DNA of 64,000 nt from Coniochaeta sp. PMI_546 (GCA_021432605.1 MU271143.1:1559277-1623276); one strand, 5' to 3'. Counted from the first letter of the stretch, positions 1-13,900 are shown. Notes: a model not told the origin generated them from the letters alone. A program made the numbers and translations.

Positions 1-2470
1 TCGAATTGGCAAGAAAGGAACCACTCTCGATATGGACCAGGGGAGGAAGCACTTCGCGGTGGAACTGTGTACCCAAGCGCCTGAACTACAGTAATACGGC
101 GGGGCAAAACTACACGAAATGCGATACGGTAGTTCTATGATGAGCCCGCGGGGGCGGATGCATGAATTACCTTAGGTAAGGTAGTGTACCGTGAGTGAAT
201 CAGGTTCTTCCCGGTTCGTTGGACGATCTTCCAATCTGTTTGTGTAGAGGTAGTACTGTATAGTATGTATTACACTTAAGATTCCCCAGAGCCAGATTCT
301 GTTGCACAACACGTGTACGTGTACGATAACTCATCTCGAGTTTCGTTAAACTGCTGCTGACTTTTGAGCTGTTGTTGTGCCAAAAACTCCACTGCAGAGT
401 TCCCGATCGTCACTTCAGTTTGATCCTCGAGTAACATGGCAGGTTTGGTCCAACAAGCTTTAGCATCACCTATGTCAGTCAGAACGTCAGACGGAATTTG
501 GGTCATGAGTGGCGACGCTCGAAATGGATACGAGAAACACTTTGTTCGAAGCTGCAAGAGACGATGTTGCCCCACCTTAGGAGCTTTGTACCGTGCGGCA
601 ATGGACTGCTAGTTGGTGGCCTTGACTTTCCTGACTTTCCATGCTTGTGGAAAAACAGACGGGTTGTCAGGAAAATTCTGGACGGACTCGACGTGATTAC
701 ACTCAGCTCACCAATGCTGCGGTCCGATACGAACGGCTTTCTTGAAATCTGACGATTCTTCAACGTAGATCGGAAAGCCTTTACACGTGTCCGTGTACAC
801 GTAGTGTAGCCCTCGCGAACGCACCATTTGTACGGCATGTGAAAGATGCGGATAAAAAAGACTGCTAGCAGTGCCACAGTCCGGAGCAAAAACGGCAAAC
901 GACGAACCATTCTTTCTTTTAATAGCCAAACACTCCACAGCTTTCGGCACTAACTCGATGGCCCCTTTTCCTAGTGTCATCTGGTTTAGAATCGATCGAT
1001 GTCGAATCACTCGCTGTAGCATCCTGAAGTCTTTTAAGCTTTTCAGCAGGTTTCAGGGGCTCTGAATTCCTGACTGAGCACCCACGCGCCAACACATATC
1101 ATCTGTTGTTGATTGTTGTGTCCAAGCATAAGGTACGTTGTACCGTATTGTGAACACTAGGTTGTCTACCGTTCGCGGCGTGTGTCTATCAATATGAGAA
1201 GTGGACGCTAGCATCTGTGGCTTCCGTTTCCCCAACATCTTGCTCCACAAAGTGCCGGTTGCTCGTCACACACGGTTCGCCCGGATGCTGTCGTTCTGTT
1301 AGATGGCACCGATGGAATTGAATGTTCTCCAGCGAGCATACACGTTGTAAACACGGTCAACTGAAAGGAGGAATGTTTCATTATACGCGTCGACACAGAC
1401 ATTGACACAGGATATCAGTGAACTCGGCCCCAATAGAGAGGTCCTCATGCCGAGTTTCGTAGATCGTTAACAGACAATTGGCACCCCTTTTAATGCCGGA
1501 CATTCCATTTCCCATGCAGTGCCCGATGTTGTCATCGCCCGTCTTCCTTACACTATTATTATTTTGGACAGGGGTATAGGAGCGCGCCTGCATAACATGG
1601 CAGGAATGAAAATCTCTTGATCTCACGCGTGGCATGATGCATGCACCATTGGGTTCAGACAGCGATGAGATAGGCACCCAGGCAGGCATTCAGAAAATAT
1701 GCTACTCGTAAAGTAAAAAGAGCAGAGACGAGATCAAATGGTGAGAACGGAGGAAAGTAGCCAAGGTACCCGACCTTATGCAGATAGACGATCCCTGAGA
1801 TGGAACCGTCCGGATTCTGTCATAGGAAACGGGGCGGAGCTAAGACCCGTTTTTTTCTGACGGCCCGGTACCTCGGGTGGAGCGGCAAGCTAGGAGCGAC
1901 CATTGAGCCAGTCAGAAGTCTCGTAAGTGAAAGAGATTTGCACTGTTGGGCTCGTGTCGCTCTCCGTACCGGATTGAAAGGTCAACACACTAAACTCTCA
2001 CGCGCCAGAGGAAAACAGTGCCGTGCCTCGACTGTACCATAGTAGTGTACTGGGCCGGTGGCCACCCCCCTGCTTGCCATGACAAGCAGCCGGGCCAACC
2101 CTGACCCCAGTCGCTCTCTTTTCGTAGCGCCCGTGTTTGCACTCGCTTGTGCAATTGTAAAGCAAAATAGGAAGAATAGCATTCCGCAACTCTCTTCCTC
2201 TTGGCCATTCCGCTTTCTGGCCAACATTCGTTAATTGCTGTTGTAATAGTTCCCTTCGAAAACTCGTTATTCTCGACATTCGTTACAGGTCATTCGCTTC
2301 TTGGGTTGGGGTGTGTTTGGGCCAAGAACACAGCTCAAAACATTATAGGGGCTGCTGGGACGAGACCAGACCAATCTTGCTGTCAACCTGACCACTTTGG
2401 ACCTCGAAAACAGGACTGCTTCACGACGCGCACTACTCTCGTGCCAGCTCTGGCAGAGCTTTGATCCAAC
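1..2470. other. Intergenic region upstream of chsV; no gene recognised
   Basis: Only short open frames on both strands, none with recognisable domains. The region holds the promoter and leader of the chitin synthase gene. At 168-183 there is a perfect 7-bp inverted repeat (TACCTTA, 2-base spacer, TAAGGTA). CA/GT-rich ACGTGTACGTGTAC-like tracts lie near 308 and 784. In many ascomycetes a class VI/VII chitin synthase lies head to head with the class V gene; none is seen in these 2.47 kb, though it could begin left of the window. Confidence 0.5.
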
Positions 2471-5400
2471 ATGGCTCTTAGCCTACCGCCGATGGGTGGA
2501 AACGGAGGGGCCCATACTCAACCTTCTCTGCCTTCTTTACCAGCACATCTACAGTCCGACACTCACCTGACGGCACACCTCGCCAGCCGCTTCCACGTAT
2601 CCCTTCCGACTGCGAGGCTATCCTCCCACGCATTAATAGCCCTAAACACATATACTTCGTCAACAAAGGGTATCGATGGCGGCAAGGAAGGCAGCGCCAT
2701 GGCCGGCGCTGAGGATATGGCTGACCGTGCCTATACTCGACTCGGCCACCGCTCAGAGAACCAAGCGATCCTCTTCTTGTGCGTATATCAGCCTTGCTGA
2801 TTTCATCCTGTCTGCCGTGCTTATCGTGAGTTGGCAAAGCTAATCGAGAGTTCTAGGGGTGAATCTGGGTCTGGCAAGACCACAGTCCGTTCCCACCTCC
2901 TGACGGCACTGCTCAACAAGTCGTCCACCCCGCTATCGACCAAGGCCTCTCTCGCAGCGTACGTCTTTGACACACTGACTACCACCAAGACAGCTACAAC
3001 GCCTACCGCCTCCAAGGCTGGCTTGTTCTACGAGCTTCAGTTCGATACAGCCTCAAGCACGAGTCCGATCCTTATCGGTGGCAAGCTTTTGGACCACAGG
3101 TTAGAACGCAGTCGAATTACGGATGTTCCAACCGGCGAACGCAATTTCCACGTTTTATACTACCTCCTTGCTGGTACAAGTGCGGCGGAGAAGTCGCATC
3201 TCGGCTTTGACGACCCGCATGGCTCATCACAGAGGCGGTGGAGGTATCTGGGTCACCCGACTCAACTCAAAGTTGGCATCAATGACGCCGAAGGCTTTCA
3301 GCTCTTCAAAACAGCTCTACGAAAGCTTGAGTTCCCCAGGAGCGAGATTGCCGAGATTTGCCAGGTCCTAGCCTGTATCCTCCATATCGGCCAGCTGGAT
3401 TTCGAGACATCATCGAGCACGACCGTGGCCGGCGATGACAGCGGCGGTTTCTCTCACGAGGGTAGTCAGACTGTGACCGCTGTGAAGAACAAGGAGGTTC
3501 TGGCCATTATCGCTGCTTTCCTTGGAGTCAGCGCAGCGGACCTTCAGACTACTCTTGGGTATAAGACGAGGGTGATCCACAAGGAGCGGGTGACGGTCAT
3601 GCTCGACCCTACTGGCGCCCGAGCAAATGCCAACGAGTTGGCGAGGACGTTATACTCCTTACTTGTCGCCTATGTGATCGAGACCATCAACCAGAAGATT
3701 TGCGCACCGGAAGAGACCATTGCCAACACGATCTCGATTATTGACTTCCCAGGGTTCTCGCAAGTCTCCTCGACCCATTCTGCTTTAGATCAGCTTCTCA
3801 ACAACGCCGCCTGTGAGTCTCTGTACAACTTGACGCTGCAGAACTTCTTCGACCGCAAGGCAGACATGCTCGAAAGCGAGGAGGTCAGTGTCGCCGCCAC
3901 CAGCTACTTCGACAACTCGGATGCCGTAAGGGGCCTCCTCAAGCCCGGAAATGGTCTGCTCAGTATTCTCGACGACCAGACGAGGCGAAACCGGACAGAC
4001 ATGCAGCTGCTTGAGAGTTTGCGTAAGCGCTTCGAGGGCAAGAATCCCGCAATCCATGTAGGATCTGCTACCGCCAAGCTTCCCGGCAGTAACTTTCTCT
4101 CCGAGAACACTGCAGCGACCTTCACGGTCAAGCACTATGCAGGTGAAGTTGACTACCCGGTCAAGGGTCTCGTGGAGGAGAACGGCGAGGTCATCTCAGG
4201 CGATCTCCTAAACCTGATCAACTCTACCAAGAGTGACTTCGTCGCTCGTCTCTTCGGCCAAGAAGCCTTGCAGACTGTCGTTCACCCGCAAGAGCGGACG
4301 ACTGTGATGCAAGCGACCGTTGCCTCCAAGCCCATGCGCCAGCCTAGCGTCATGTCCCGGAAGCCTGTGCGGCCAATGACGGCCCGTACGACGCGGACGA
4401 TGCCATCGCAACCGGAACGCGAGATGTCTCTCGACAACGCCAGCGAAGCTGGAGACATGAGGAGAGGATCGCGGCCAAGCGAGCAGGGCGCGTCGGGGCA
4501 ATTCCTAGCGTCCATTGACAACCTCACCAAGGCTTTTACTGCCCCGAATACGAATTGCTACTTCGTGTTCTGCCTGAAACCCAACGACCGACGCATCGCC
4601 AATCAGTTCGACAGCAAGTGCGTGCGGACCCAAGTTCAAACGTTTGGCATAGCAGAAATCAGCCAGCGCTTAAGGTCTGCTGATTTCAGCGTGTTCTTGC
4701 CCTTCAGCGAGTTCTTGGGTCTGGCAGACTCTGAGACCATGTTGGTGGGCAGCGAGCGGGAGAAGGTCGAGCTACTCGTCGAGGAGAAGAGATGGCCCGT
4801 CAACGAGGTTCAGATCGGTTCAACAGGAGTTTTTCTCAGCGAGAGATGCTGGCTGGAAGTCGCACAATTAGGCGACGTGGGTTCAGTTTCCGGCAGATTT
4901 GGGATGCCGTCCGAAACCGATGGGATGACTCCTCCTGATCCCTTTGGTGCTTCGAAAGAGCGGCTTCTTTCGGCCAATAATACGCCCGGTGCCTACAACG
5001 ACAAGAAAGCCGGTTATTTCGGAAGCCAGGACGTCGACACGCGCTCGGAGATGGGCGTGTCCGCCTTCGGCGGCGGTGATATGTTCAAGAATCTCGATAC
5101 CCGAGAGCAAATGGCCGAGAGAGGTAACGAGAAGAAGATGGTCGAGGTCGAGGAGTACAAGGACAGCCCCAGCCGGAAACGATGGGTGATCGTCACCTAT
5201 CTTCTGACTTGGTTCATTCCCGACTTCCTTATTCGATGGGTCGGCCGCATGCCCCGCAAGGATATTCGCATGGCCTGGAGAGAGAAGCTGGCTATCAACA
5301 TGATCATCTGGTTCTCCTGTCTCGTGGCTGCGTTCTTTCTCGTCGTCTTCCCAATGCTCATCTGCCCTAAGCAGTATGTCTACAGTGCCGAGGAACTGGC

Positions 5401-8246
5401 GGCATACGACGGAAAGTCTGGGAGCAAAGGCGCCTACGCGGCGATCCGCGGCCAAGTGTTCGATATCGGCGCATACGCTCCTCAGCATTATCCCAAGTTC
5501 ATAGGGACAAAGCCGCTCACTAATTATGGCGGCATGGATATCACCAACCTCTTCCCCGTTCAAGTCTCGGCGCTCTGCGTGGGCAAGAATGGGCCTATCG
5601 ATCCTTCTGTCACTCTCGACTACAAGTCTACGAACGTCACCGGTGCGGCAAACGTGGTCAACAGTCTCGATCTGAATGCCAAATATCACGATTTCCGGTA
5701 CTACACGGATGACTACCGCCCTGACTGGTTCCAGGAGCAGATGATCATGCTCAAGTCAAGCTACAAAAAGGGCAATATCGGCTACTCTGCCCAATACGTC
5801 GGAACCCTGGCACAGAAGCAGAACTCTATTGCCATTCTGTATGGTCGTGTATATGACCTGACGAAATACCTCACCGGCGGTCGGCGGCAGGTGGTTCCGG
5901 AAGGTGCCTCGCCACCGACTGACCCCGACGCGATCAACTTTATGGAGCCGCTCGTCGTGGATCTGTTTCAGCAGAAGTCTGGCCAGGATGTCACGAAATA
6001 CTGGGAATCCCTGGCCCTCACCAATGAGCAAAAGACCAACATGAAGACTTGCCTGGATAACCTGTTCTACGTTGCCGATGTCGACACGAGAAACTCGGTT
6101 AAATGCCAGTTTGCCGATTATCTCCTCTTGGCTATCTCCATTCTTCTCACCTCGGTCATTGGCTTCAAGTTCTTCGCTGCGCTCCAGTTCGGTTCAAAGA
6201 ACATGCCAGAGAACCTGGACAAATTCGTCATGTGCCAGATCCCCGCCTACACGGAAGATGAAGAGTCGCTGCGCCGTGCCATTGATTCCGCTGCTCGCAT
6301 GCGCTACGATGACAAGCGCAAACTGCTCGTCGTCGTCTGTGACGGCATGATTATCGGCCAAGGCAACGACAGGCCGACGCCCAGAATCGTTCTAGACATT
6401 CTTGGTGTCTCCGAGACCGTCGATCCTGAACCCCTAAGCTTCGAATCGCTGGGCGAGGGTCTCAAGCAGCACAACATGGGCAAGGTCTACTCTGGTCTCT
6501 ACGAAGTTCAGGGCCATATCGTGCCCTTCTTGGTCATCGTGAAGGTCGGGAAACCCTCTGAAGTCTCTCGTCCCGGCAATCGTGGCAAGCGAGACTCGCA
6601 GATGATCGTCATGCGTTTCCTCAACCGCGTCCACTACAACCTCGCCATGAGCCCCCTGGAATTGGAGATGTACCATCAAATCCGCAACATCATCGGTGTT
6701 AACCCAACCTTCTACGAATTCATGCTCCAGATCGACGCCGATACTGTTGTCGCTCCAGACTCCGCCACTCGTATGGTCTCTGCCTTCTTGGACGACACTC
6801 GCCTCATTGCCGTGTGCGGTGAGACCGCTCTGACCAACGCCAAGTCGTCGTTCGTCACCATGATCCAGGTCTACGAGTACTACATCTCGCACAACCTGTC
6901 CAAGGCCTTCGAAAGCTTGTTCGGCTCCGTCACCTGTCTCCCTGGCTGTTTCTCCATGTATCGCATCCGCGCCGCCGAGACTGGCAAGCCCCTGTTCGTC
7001 AGCCGCGAGGTTGTCGAGTCCTACTCGACCATCCGCGTCGATACGCTGCATATGAAGAACTTGCTGCACCTCGGCGAGGATCGGTATCTGACCACTCTCC
7101 TCCTCAAGTACCACAACAAGTACAAGACCAAGTACATCTTCGACGCGCACGCATGGACCATCGCCCCCGACAGCTGGGCCGTCTTCCTCTCCCAGCGTCG
7201 CCGCTGGATCAATTCGACAGTGCACAACCTGATGGAGCTCATTCCCCTCAACCAGCTCTGCGGATTCTGCTGCTTCAGCATGCGCTTCATAGTCTTCATC
7301 GACCTCATGTCCACCGTCGTCCAGCCCGTCACAATCGCCTACATCGTCTACCTCATCGTCACGGTCGTCATGAAGGCGACCGTCGTGCCCATCACGGCCT
7401 TTATCATGCTCGGTGCCATCTACGGCCTGCAGGCCATCATCTTCATCCTGCGCCGCAAGTGGGAGATGATCGGCTGGATGATCCTCTACGTCCTCGCGGT
7501 CCCGGTGTTCTCCTTCGCCCTCCCGCTCTACGCCTTCTGGCACATGGACGACTTCAACTGGGGCAACACGCGTGTCGTGGCCGGCGAGAGCGGCAAGAAG
7601 ATCGTCATCTCCGACGAGGGCAAGTTCGACCCGGCCTCGATCCCGCGCAAGAAGTGGGAAGAGTACCAGGCCGAGCTCTGGGATGCGCAGACGTCCCGCG
7701 GGGCGGGCGACGACGCCCGCTCCGAGATGTCGGGCTTCAGCTACGCCACCAAGGCCCCCGTCGCGGTGTCCGAATACGGGTACCCTAGCCGGCCCGGCTC
7801 GATTAGCGGATACCCTCTCGGCGGCGTCTACACGGACAAGATGGCGGCCGTCAGCCACGTCAGCCAGATACCGCCGATGCCGACCAACGCGAGCCGCATG
7901 TCCTTTGCCACCGAGCTCGGCGGGAACCGCATGTCGCAGTTCGGCGGCAGCCAGTTCTTCCACAACGGGTCGCAGCAGGAGCTCGAGATGGCGAATCTGG
8001 CCGGCATGCCGAGCGATGATGCCTTGCTTGCCGAGATTCGCGAGATTCTGCGGACGGCGGATCTGATGACTGTCACTAAGAAGGGGATCAAGCAGGAGCT
8101 CGAGCGCAGGTTTGGTGTTAGCCTCGACTCGAAGAGGCCTTATATTAACAACGGTATGTTCCAAATCACCTCTAATGATAGCTTGAAGAATGTTTGCTAA
8201 CTCTTCTGCCACAGCTACGGAAGCCTTGTTGTCTGGTCAGCTATAA
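2471..8246 (+). CDS. chsV: Class V chitin synthase with myosin motor-like domain
   Basis: Integral plasma-membrane enzyme that polymerises UDP-GlcNAc into chitin for the hyphal wall and tip; the family is also called CsmA type. I read three exons (introns 2779-2856 and 8154-8214) giving 1878 residues. Splicing at 2778/2857 rebuilds the P-loop GESGSGKT near residue 105, and the last exon restores the usual ending [10 protein letters not shown]. Order of parts: myosin-like head (P-loop, switch-like [17 protein letters not shown] near 380), two membrane segments near 890-960, cytochrome b5-like region near 965, another membrane segment near 1200, chitin synthase catalytic core (QIDADT, EDRYL, QRRRW near 1548), C-terminal membrane cluster, and a DEK-C domain at the end. 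The intact P-loop separates it from class VI/VII relatives. Length is normal for the class. The first ATG, at 2471, fits the family N-terminus. Confidence 0.97.
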
Positions 8247-8717
8247 GCGATGCATTTCGGTCTCTTGCTGGGTCACACGGTTATGCCATTTAACTTAATC
8301 TAATGCATATATGGGAGGGGACTCCAAAATCTACGCCTTCCAAAAAGGTCTTGCAGGTGTGGAGGTGAACAGTGTAAAAGGTCTTATACTCTTGGGTTTC
8401 CTTTCGGGGTTTGGTTGTTATAAGGATGTAAAACAGCATGTAAATTGCCATTTTGAATGGATGATCGCTCCTTTGCATTATAGGAACATACTATTGACAT
8501 CTTATATGGCTGATGTTTGCGCAAGTAGATGAGTAAACAAGTCAAGCAGTGTGACTGACACAGAGGATCAGTAATCGCATAAACATCCCCCTAGCCACAT
8601 TACTTGCTTGCTATTGTTCTTCAACCTATCCTAAACCTAATTTCGACTTCGGGCCATCCCTCTAGGCATATCTTGTTATCATCAATCAGATACCTGGTCT
8701 CCCAACCACAGACCTAC
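8247..8717. other. Convergent 3' intergenic region
   Basis: Lies between the stop codons of chsV (+) and the glutathione transferase (-). It is relatively AT-rich with no coding signal and should hold both 3' untranslated regions and polyadenylation sites. Confidence 0.5.
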
Positions 8718-10122
8718 TCAGGCCTTGAAAGCCTTAACGGCAGCAACCTCCTCCTCCAGCGGCAAGATATCCGGCAGCGGGCCGACGGGCGTGATGGCGT
8801 ATTGGTTGATCTGCGCATGGCTCTTGGTGTAGTGATTCTTGATGTGCAGGAAGTTGGTCGTCTCCTTGAACGCGGGGACGTTCCAGTACAGGTGCCTCAG
8901 CCACCTGTGCGTGGCCGGGTAGCCGGACCTGATGTCGCGGATGTTGCACTTGAAGTGCTGCACGTAGACGGGGTCGAAGCGGATGATGGTCGGGTAGAGG
9001 CGCACGTCGACCTCGGTGATGCTCTCGCCGAACCAGTAGGGTCCCGGCTTGGTGGCCAGGTGCTCCTCGACCCTGTCCAGGGCCTCGAAGAGGGCGATGA
9101 CGTTGCGCTCGTAGGCCTCCTGCGTGGTGGCGAAGCCGGACTTGTAGACGCCGTTGTTAATCTTGTCGTACTGCCACTCGTGGGTGGCGTCGATCTCCTC
9201 CCGCAGGGCGGCGGGGTACAGGTCCACCGAGCGGTACTCCGGGGCAATGATGTCGTCGAACTCGGTCTCGAACATACGCAGGATCTCGCTGCTTTCGTTG
9301 TTGACGATCTTTTGCTGGATCTTGTCATACAGGACGGGGACCGTGAACCGGCCGCTGTAGTCCGGGTCGCTCTGGAAGTACAGGTTGCGCAGGTGCGTGA
9401 AGGACTCGTGGCCCTGGACCGGGTCAGGGACGACGTTCTCGCCTGCTGCGTCGGTGTCTTCCGGGGTTGCGAAACGCCATCCTGTGGTGCTTGTTAGTAA
9501 GGGGTGCCTCTTTGTTCGAGTGGGACAAGAGTTTACTCACCCTTCTCGCCCATGTGCCAGTGCACTGATGAGAAGGAAATGATGTCCTCCAGCCCTTTCA
9601 GCTTGCGGGCGATGATGGTTCGAGTGGCCTACAGTGTAGTGCGATATTAGCACATTGCTTGAGTTTGGTCTTATTGGGACTCGGCCAACTTACCCAGGGA
9701 CAAGCATAGCTGATGTACAGATGGTACCTTCCCTTCTCGGCCGGGAACTCGGCCCCTGGCTTCTTGGAGACAAAGTTCCGGAACGAGCTCTGCTGACGCT
9801 TGAACTCGCCAGACTTGTCGCCAGGCTTCACCCAGTCGGTGATCTTGTTCGCAACTGACGTCTGAAGTCACGGTTCTTAGTGGCATGGACGACGTTGAGT
9901 AGCATGGGGCTAACCTACCATTGTTGAGTACGGAACTCTGAAGCTTATACTTGATGGCTGAGGGCTTGCTTCAGCAGCTCGAGTGAGTGAGGATAATTGG
10001 AGTTTTGCAAGGGTCGCTTGTGACGAGATGTGTCTAGCGCTGCCAGGTGCTCCGTATAACAATGGAATACGTCTGGAAATGGAGATGGTCGTGGAAAACG
10101 ACTTCAGGCCCGTGGATCGCAT
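8718..10122 (-). CDS. Xi-class glutathione S-transferase (glutathionyl-hydroquinone reductase, ECM4/GTO-like)
   Basis: Predicted to reduce glutathionyl-hydroquinones and related glutathione conjugates through a catalytic cysteine. Exons on the minus strand: 10122-9919, 9861-9694, 9628-9541 and 9481-8718, joining in frame to 407 residues. Splicing at 9694/9628 makes the Xi-class motif CPWAT. The N-terminal thioredoxin-like domain is followed by an all-helical C-terminal domain with YWFGESITEVDVRLYPT. Two starts are possible. The ATG at 9921 gives a cytosolic 340-residue form beginning MTSVANKITDW. The upstream in-frame ATG at 10122 adds 67 residues rich in Ser and Arg with almost no acidic residues, which looks like a mitochondrial presequence. 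The second ATG is immediately followed by a GTAGGT intron donor. Function is certain at family level; targeting is inference. Confidence 0.93.
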
Positions 10123-10993
10123 TTAGTTGTAGGGCTCATGTCATAGACAGGAGTTGTTGCGCCTTATATAGTGGCTGAGTGTGTTGCCTCATTAGCTGTA
10201 CAGCCTGCAGGTAGAGCTCGGCTCGATCTAGCTCGGCATGAGCTTTCTAAGAGGAATTGTCATATTGACAAAGCAGCCTACTGACGTAAAGGATATCGGG
10301 AATTTGAAATGGCCCCTACCATCGCCTCTGGCACGCAAACAGATTCCTGTCTGCCTTTACCGCACTTACCAATGATTACCTTACCCTGCTTGATCTACCT
10401 CACTGACACTTCAAACTCTCATATTCTTTAGAGCATGTCAACAACCTCAGATCCATCAAGCCGACCTGTAACTGTTCACTTGTTTGTGCCCATTCTTCGG
10501 GCGAGCAGCTTGGCGGGGGAGGGACATGACGCTGATTAAGCGACGCTTTACCAAAGAGGGTCCTCGCCTCGAGTGCCAACGTAGGTACAACTCAGATTGA
10601 CACATGGATGCTATTCACGGGATGTACCACATAGTCAGCAAGCCCGCTAGACCTACTGGTACCACGCTGGTCAGGTCAAGGCATATCGACCGCAAACGAC
10701 AAGTCGGCACTTAGTAAGTGTCCAGCCTCTGCATAGACTAGACTAGACTACTTGATCTGCGACGTTGAGATTATCTGGCAACCAAGCGCGAGACAATGAG
10801 GAGGCAAATCATAACAAACTCAGACTACTTTATCGATAGGCTGTAAAATACCAACTCCGATAGAGGAGATCTATCTCACATATTTACCACATGACTGTAC
10901 CAAATCGAGAACTGTCCATGCATGAGCAAGGCAATCATACCGTCTAGAGAGTCAACTAACCGACCACCCCAATCATGCGTTCTCACAGGTCAT
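10123..10993. other. Intergenic region between the transferase start and the UBA1 stop
   Basis: About 870 bases without a coding signal. It holds the promoter of the glutathione transferase gene and the 3' end of UBA1. A short direct repeat (TAGAC, three copies) lies near 10734-10750. Confidence 0.4.
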
Positions 10994-13900
10994 CTACCGA
11001 ACATTGACCTTCAGATAAGGAACCTCGACATCCTCGCCGTCAACGTCCTCCGTTACAACCTCGAAGATGACCTCCTTCTGGTGTTCCGGAATCTTCTTCT
11101 TGGAGATGAATTCCACCAGCTCGCTGAGCTTCATTCCATACCGCTCCTTGACCTTCGCCGGAGGGAAAAACGAGGCGTACAGCAAGCTCACGCCCGAGCT
11201 CAGCATCGAGATCGTCAGGCCGCGCTTCTCAAAGTCGTCGATGAGCTCCCTCAGGGTGATGTCGTTCAGCTCGAATCGATCCCAGATCTTGTCCAGCGTC
11301 ACCTTGCCGTTTGGCCCTTTGTACTCCACCTTGGGGCTCGCAATGGGCTCGCTGAAACCAAAGAACGGCAGAGCGAGGTTGATGAAACCGTTCTTGTACT
11401 GCTCGATGTCCGTCTTGCCATCGATAATCTTGTACAGCTCGAGGATGACCAGACCTGTGACCAGGGCCGTTGTCGTCGCGATCGCAGGAATGATCTTCCC
11501 GGCGATGAACTTCGTCCGGTGCCTATCAGCCTGCTCGATCTTGTAGTTCTCCGCCCGCAGGTTGCTGGCTGCAGTGATGAAGTCGATGTGATGGTTGGTG
11601 TCATCATCCTTCTCGAACTCGACCGGCGTAAGCTTAAAGCCTGCCAATGACTTGGGATCAGGCAGTTCATTCGCGAGGTTCCTCAGCTCTGTCTCATCAT
11701 CGAATGCGCTGTTGTTCGCATTTGGATCCTACCGTTATTAGAAGATGCATCCACTATAGGTATTCAGGGGTTACTCACTGGATCCTTGTCATCAGCCTGG
11801 ATCTTCACATTGGCGTCCGGCGAGAAATCGGGGATGATCATGGAGTCGAGAGCACGGAGATAGTCATCCCGCCCTTTGTCCTTGACGTTGATGTTGTAGT
11901 TGAATGCGTGCAAGTTCGTGGCAGCCACGAGGAAGCCGAAATGAGTAGGGTTCTCCGGGTCGAACTTGAGCGGGTCGGGGGCTCGCTTGGGTCCAGACCA
12001 GAAGGGTGTGCCGGTGGAGGAAACAGAGTCCTTGGGGAAGTTGTACAACAGTTGCTGGATAGCATTGTTGTACTGCTTCTCAAAAAGCATGCGAGCCCAC
12101 TGGACACAGTCCTCGAAGGTTAGGGCCCGCTCGTTCTTGAGGAAATCAACGAGCATCTCCAGAGTGGCCTTCTCATTGCCGCCTTGCTTCAGAGTGGTTT
12201 CTAGGTAGTTTGGCTGTGTCAAGTATAAGTTCGCGGTCTCGGCCGGTTTGACAAATGAGGACTCGAACAACTCCCGCGCCCACGCAATGGTGTGTTCGAT
12301 CTTGTTGGGGAAGCTCCGCAGCGTACACATGGGGAACGACTGCTCTGGGGGATCCTGAGAGGAGGAGTAGGACTCGGTTATGTTGGGTAGGACAACCTGA
12401 GTATTGCCCTTGGTGCCCAAAGTCCCACTCTCCAGGAGCGGCTTGTGGAAGAAGACGCAGCGGCGGTCAACGTAGGTCCGAGCTTCCACGTTGTCCAGGG
12501 CATTCGTGACACCATCCAAGTCGTTCCAGAAGTCTTCATTGAAGATGTGCTCGGTTTCGGGGCTCACGCGTTCCTTAAGAGTCACAATATGACCGATAAG
12601 ATCGGGGTTCATCGCTTGAACCGCCTTCGCGGCGGAGTCGCTCTTCATTTGACCCACATCCTTGGGTCTGAACAAGAACTGCCTGTTCAAGTTGCTCTTC
12701 TCGATAGAGTCCATGTCCGTGATGGTGATCTTGCCCCTGGGTCCAGTGCCCAGTCCAATCATAGCCCAATTCTTCAACATCTCGCAGCCTATGGCTCCGG
12801 CACCGACGAGAAACTGCTTCATGTTCGAGACTTTCTCCTGGAATTCTGTGCCAAAGACAGCGATCTGCCCATCGTAACGACTTCCGAGGGGTTTGCATAG
12901 CTCTTCTGACCTCCTGGTGCTAGTGGGCAGTGACTCCAGGGAATCGAAGTACATCCACTGCTTCACAGGATGGAACTTTCCGGAAACGGCCTTGAGGACT
13001 TCTTGTGCAGTCAGTCCTCCAAAGAATGCAGCCATCGGGTTAAGGTCGCCCTGGGCCTGGTAGCTGAGCTCTCTGAGGAGTTTGTCGTCAATCTCAACGT
13101 CGAGACCCTGCGCTTGGGCAAAAGCCTTGGCAGACTCGACAAGCACTGTCGCGTTTTCCTCATTCATGGGCTTAGGGAGATGGCCGTGGGTCTGAACGAA
13201 ACCGTGAAGAGCCTGGAAGCCGATATGAAGCTGCTGCGGTCGGTCGAACTTGGCAAAGTCAGATATAACGAACTCGGGATCCTTGGCAGACTCGGAAATC
13301 TTCTTGAAATCGACAAACTTGGGCATCTTGACTTGTTGGTACAGGCCTCCCTTTTTGTAGGTCCCGAGTCCTGTGACATCACCGATCGAGAATGTATAGG
13401 GACCCTTGACCGTCACTTTGCGCGGTTCGCAACCGTTGAGTGCCTCCATTCCCTCGACCTCTGAGAATGTAACATAATCGCCGTCCTCAAGGCCATGCCT
13501 CGTCTCGTCTAGTGCAGAGACAAGGCCTTCCTCGTCAATATCGGCAACAATACCATTGACAGGACTCTCGCCGGTAGGATCAATAATGGTGAAGTTCTTG
13601 CCGAAGTCACAGAAGATCTCACCGAACAGCCCAAAGATATCTGCGACAATGAAGTAGATGCCCTTCTCATGGCAGTAGTCTCCGATCAGAAGCTGGTCCT
13701 TCCACGGAGTGTTTGTGAGGACGACAACTTCGTACTTGTCAAACTGGGAAAGGTTCTCTGTAAGGCTCGCAGACTGATGGACGTGCACCGGCGTGTAGGC
13801 GTTCAACTCAGCAACCCGGGGAGCGGTGACTTGGTCCCGAGGCTTCCCGACGTCGTCGGGCCGCAGAAAGAACTGCGAAGAGAGATCGGCGATGGCGGCA

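Noticed and set aside
708-1022. Possible minus-strand gene upstream of chsV
   Set aside because: 104 codons with a somewhat protein-like composition but no recognised family, no splice partner and no clear start; not enough to call.
6434-8212. 592-codon open frame antisense to the chitin synthase gene
   Set aside because: It lies wholly over conserved chsV coding sequence. Its repetitive Glu/Asp/His/Val composition is the mirror of GC-biased third positions.
8604-9497. 297-codon plus-strand frame over the glutathione transferase
   Set aside because: Antisense shadow of exon 4, which carries the conserved GST C-terminal domain.
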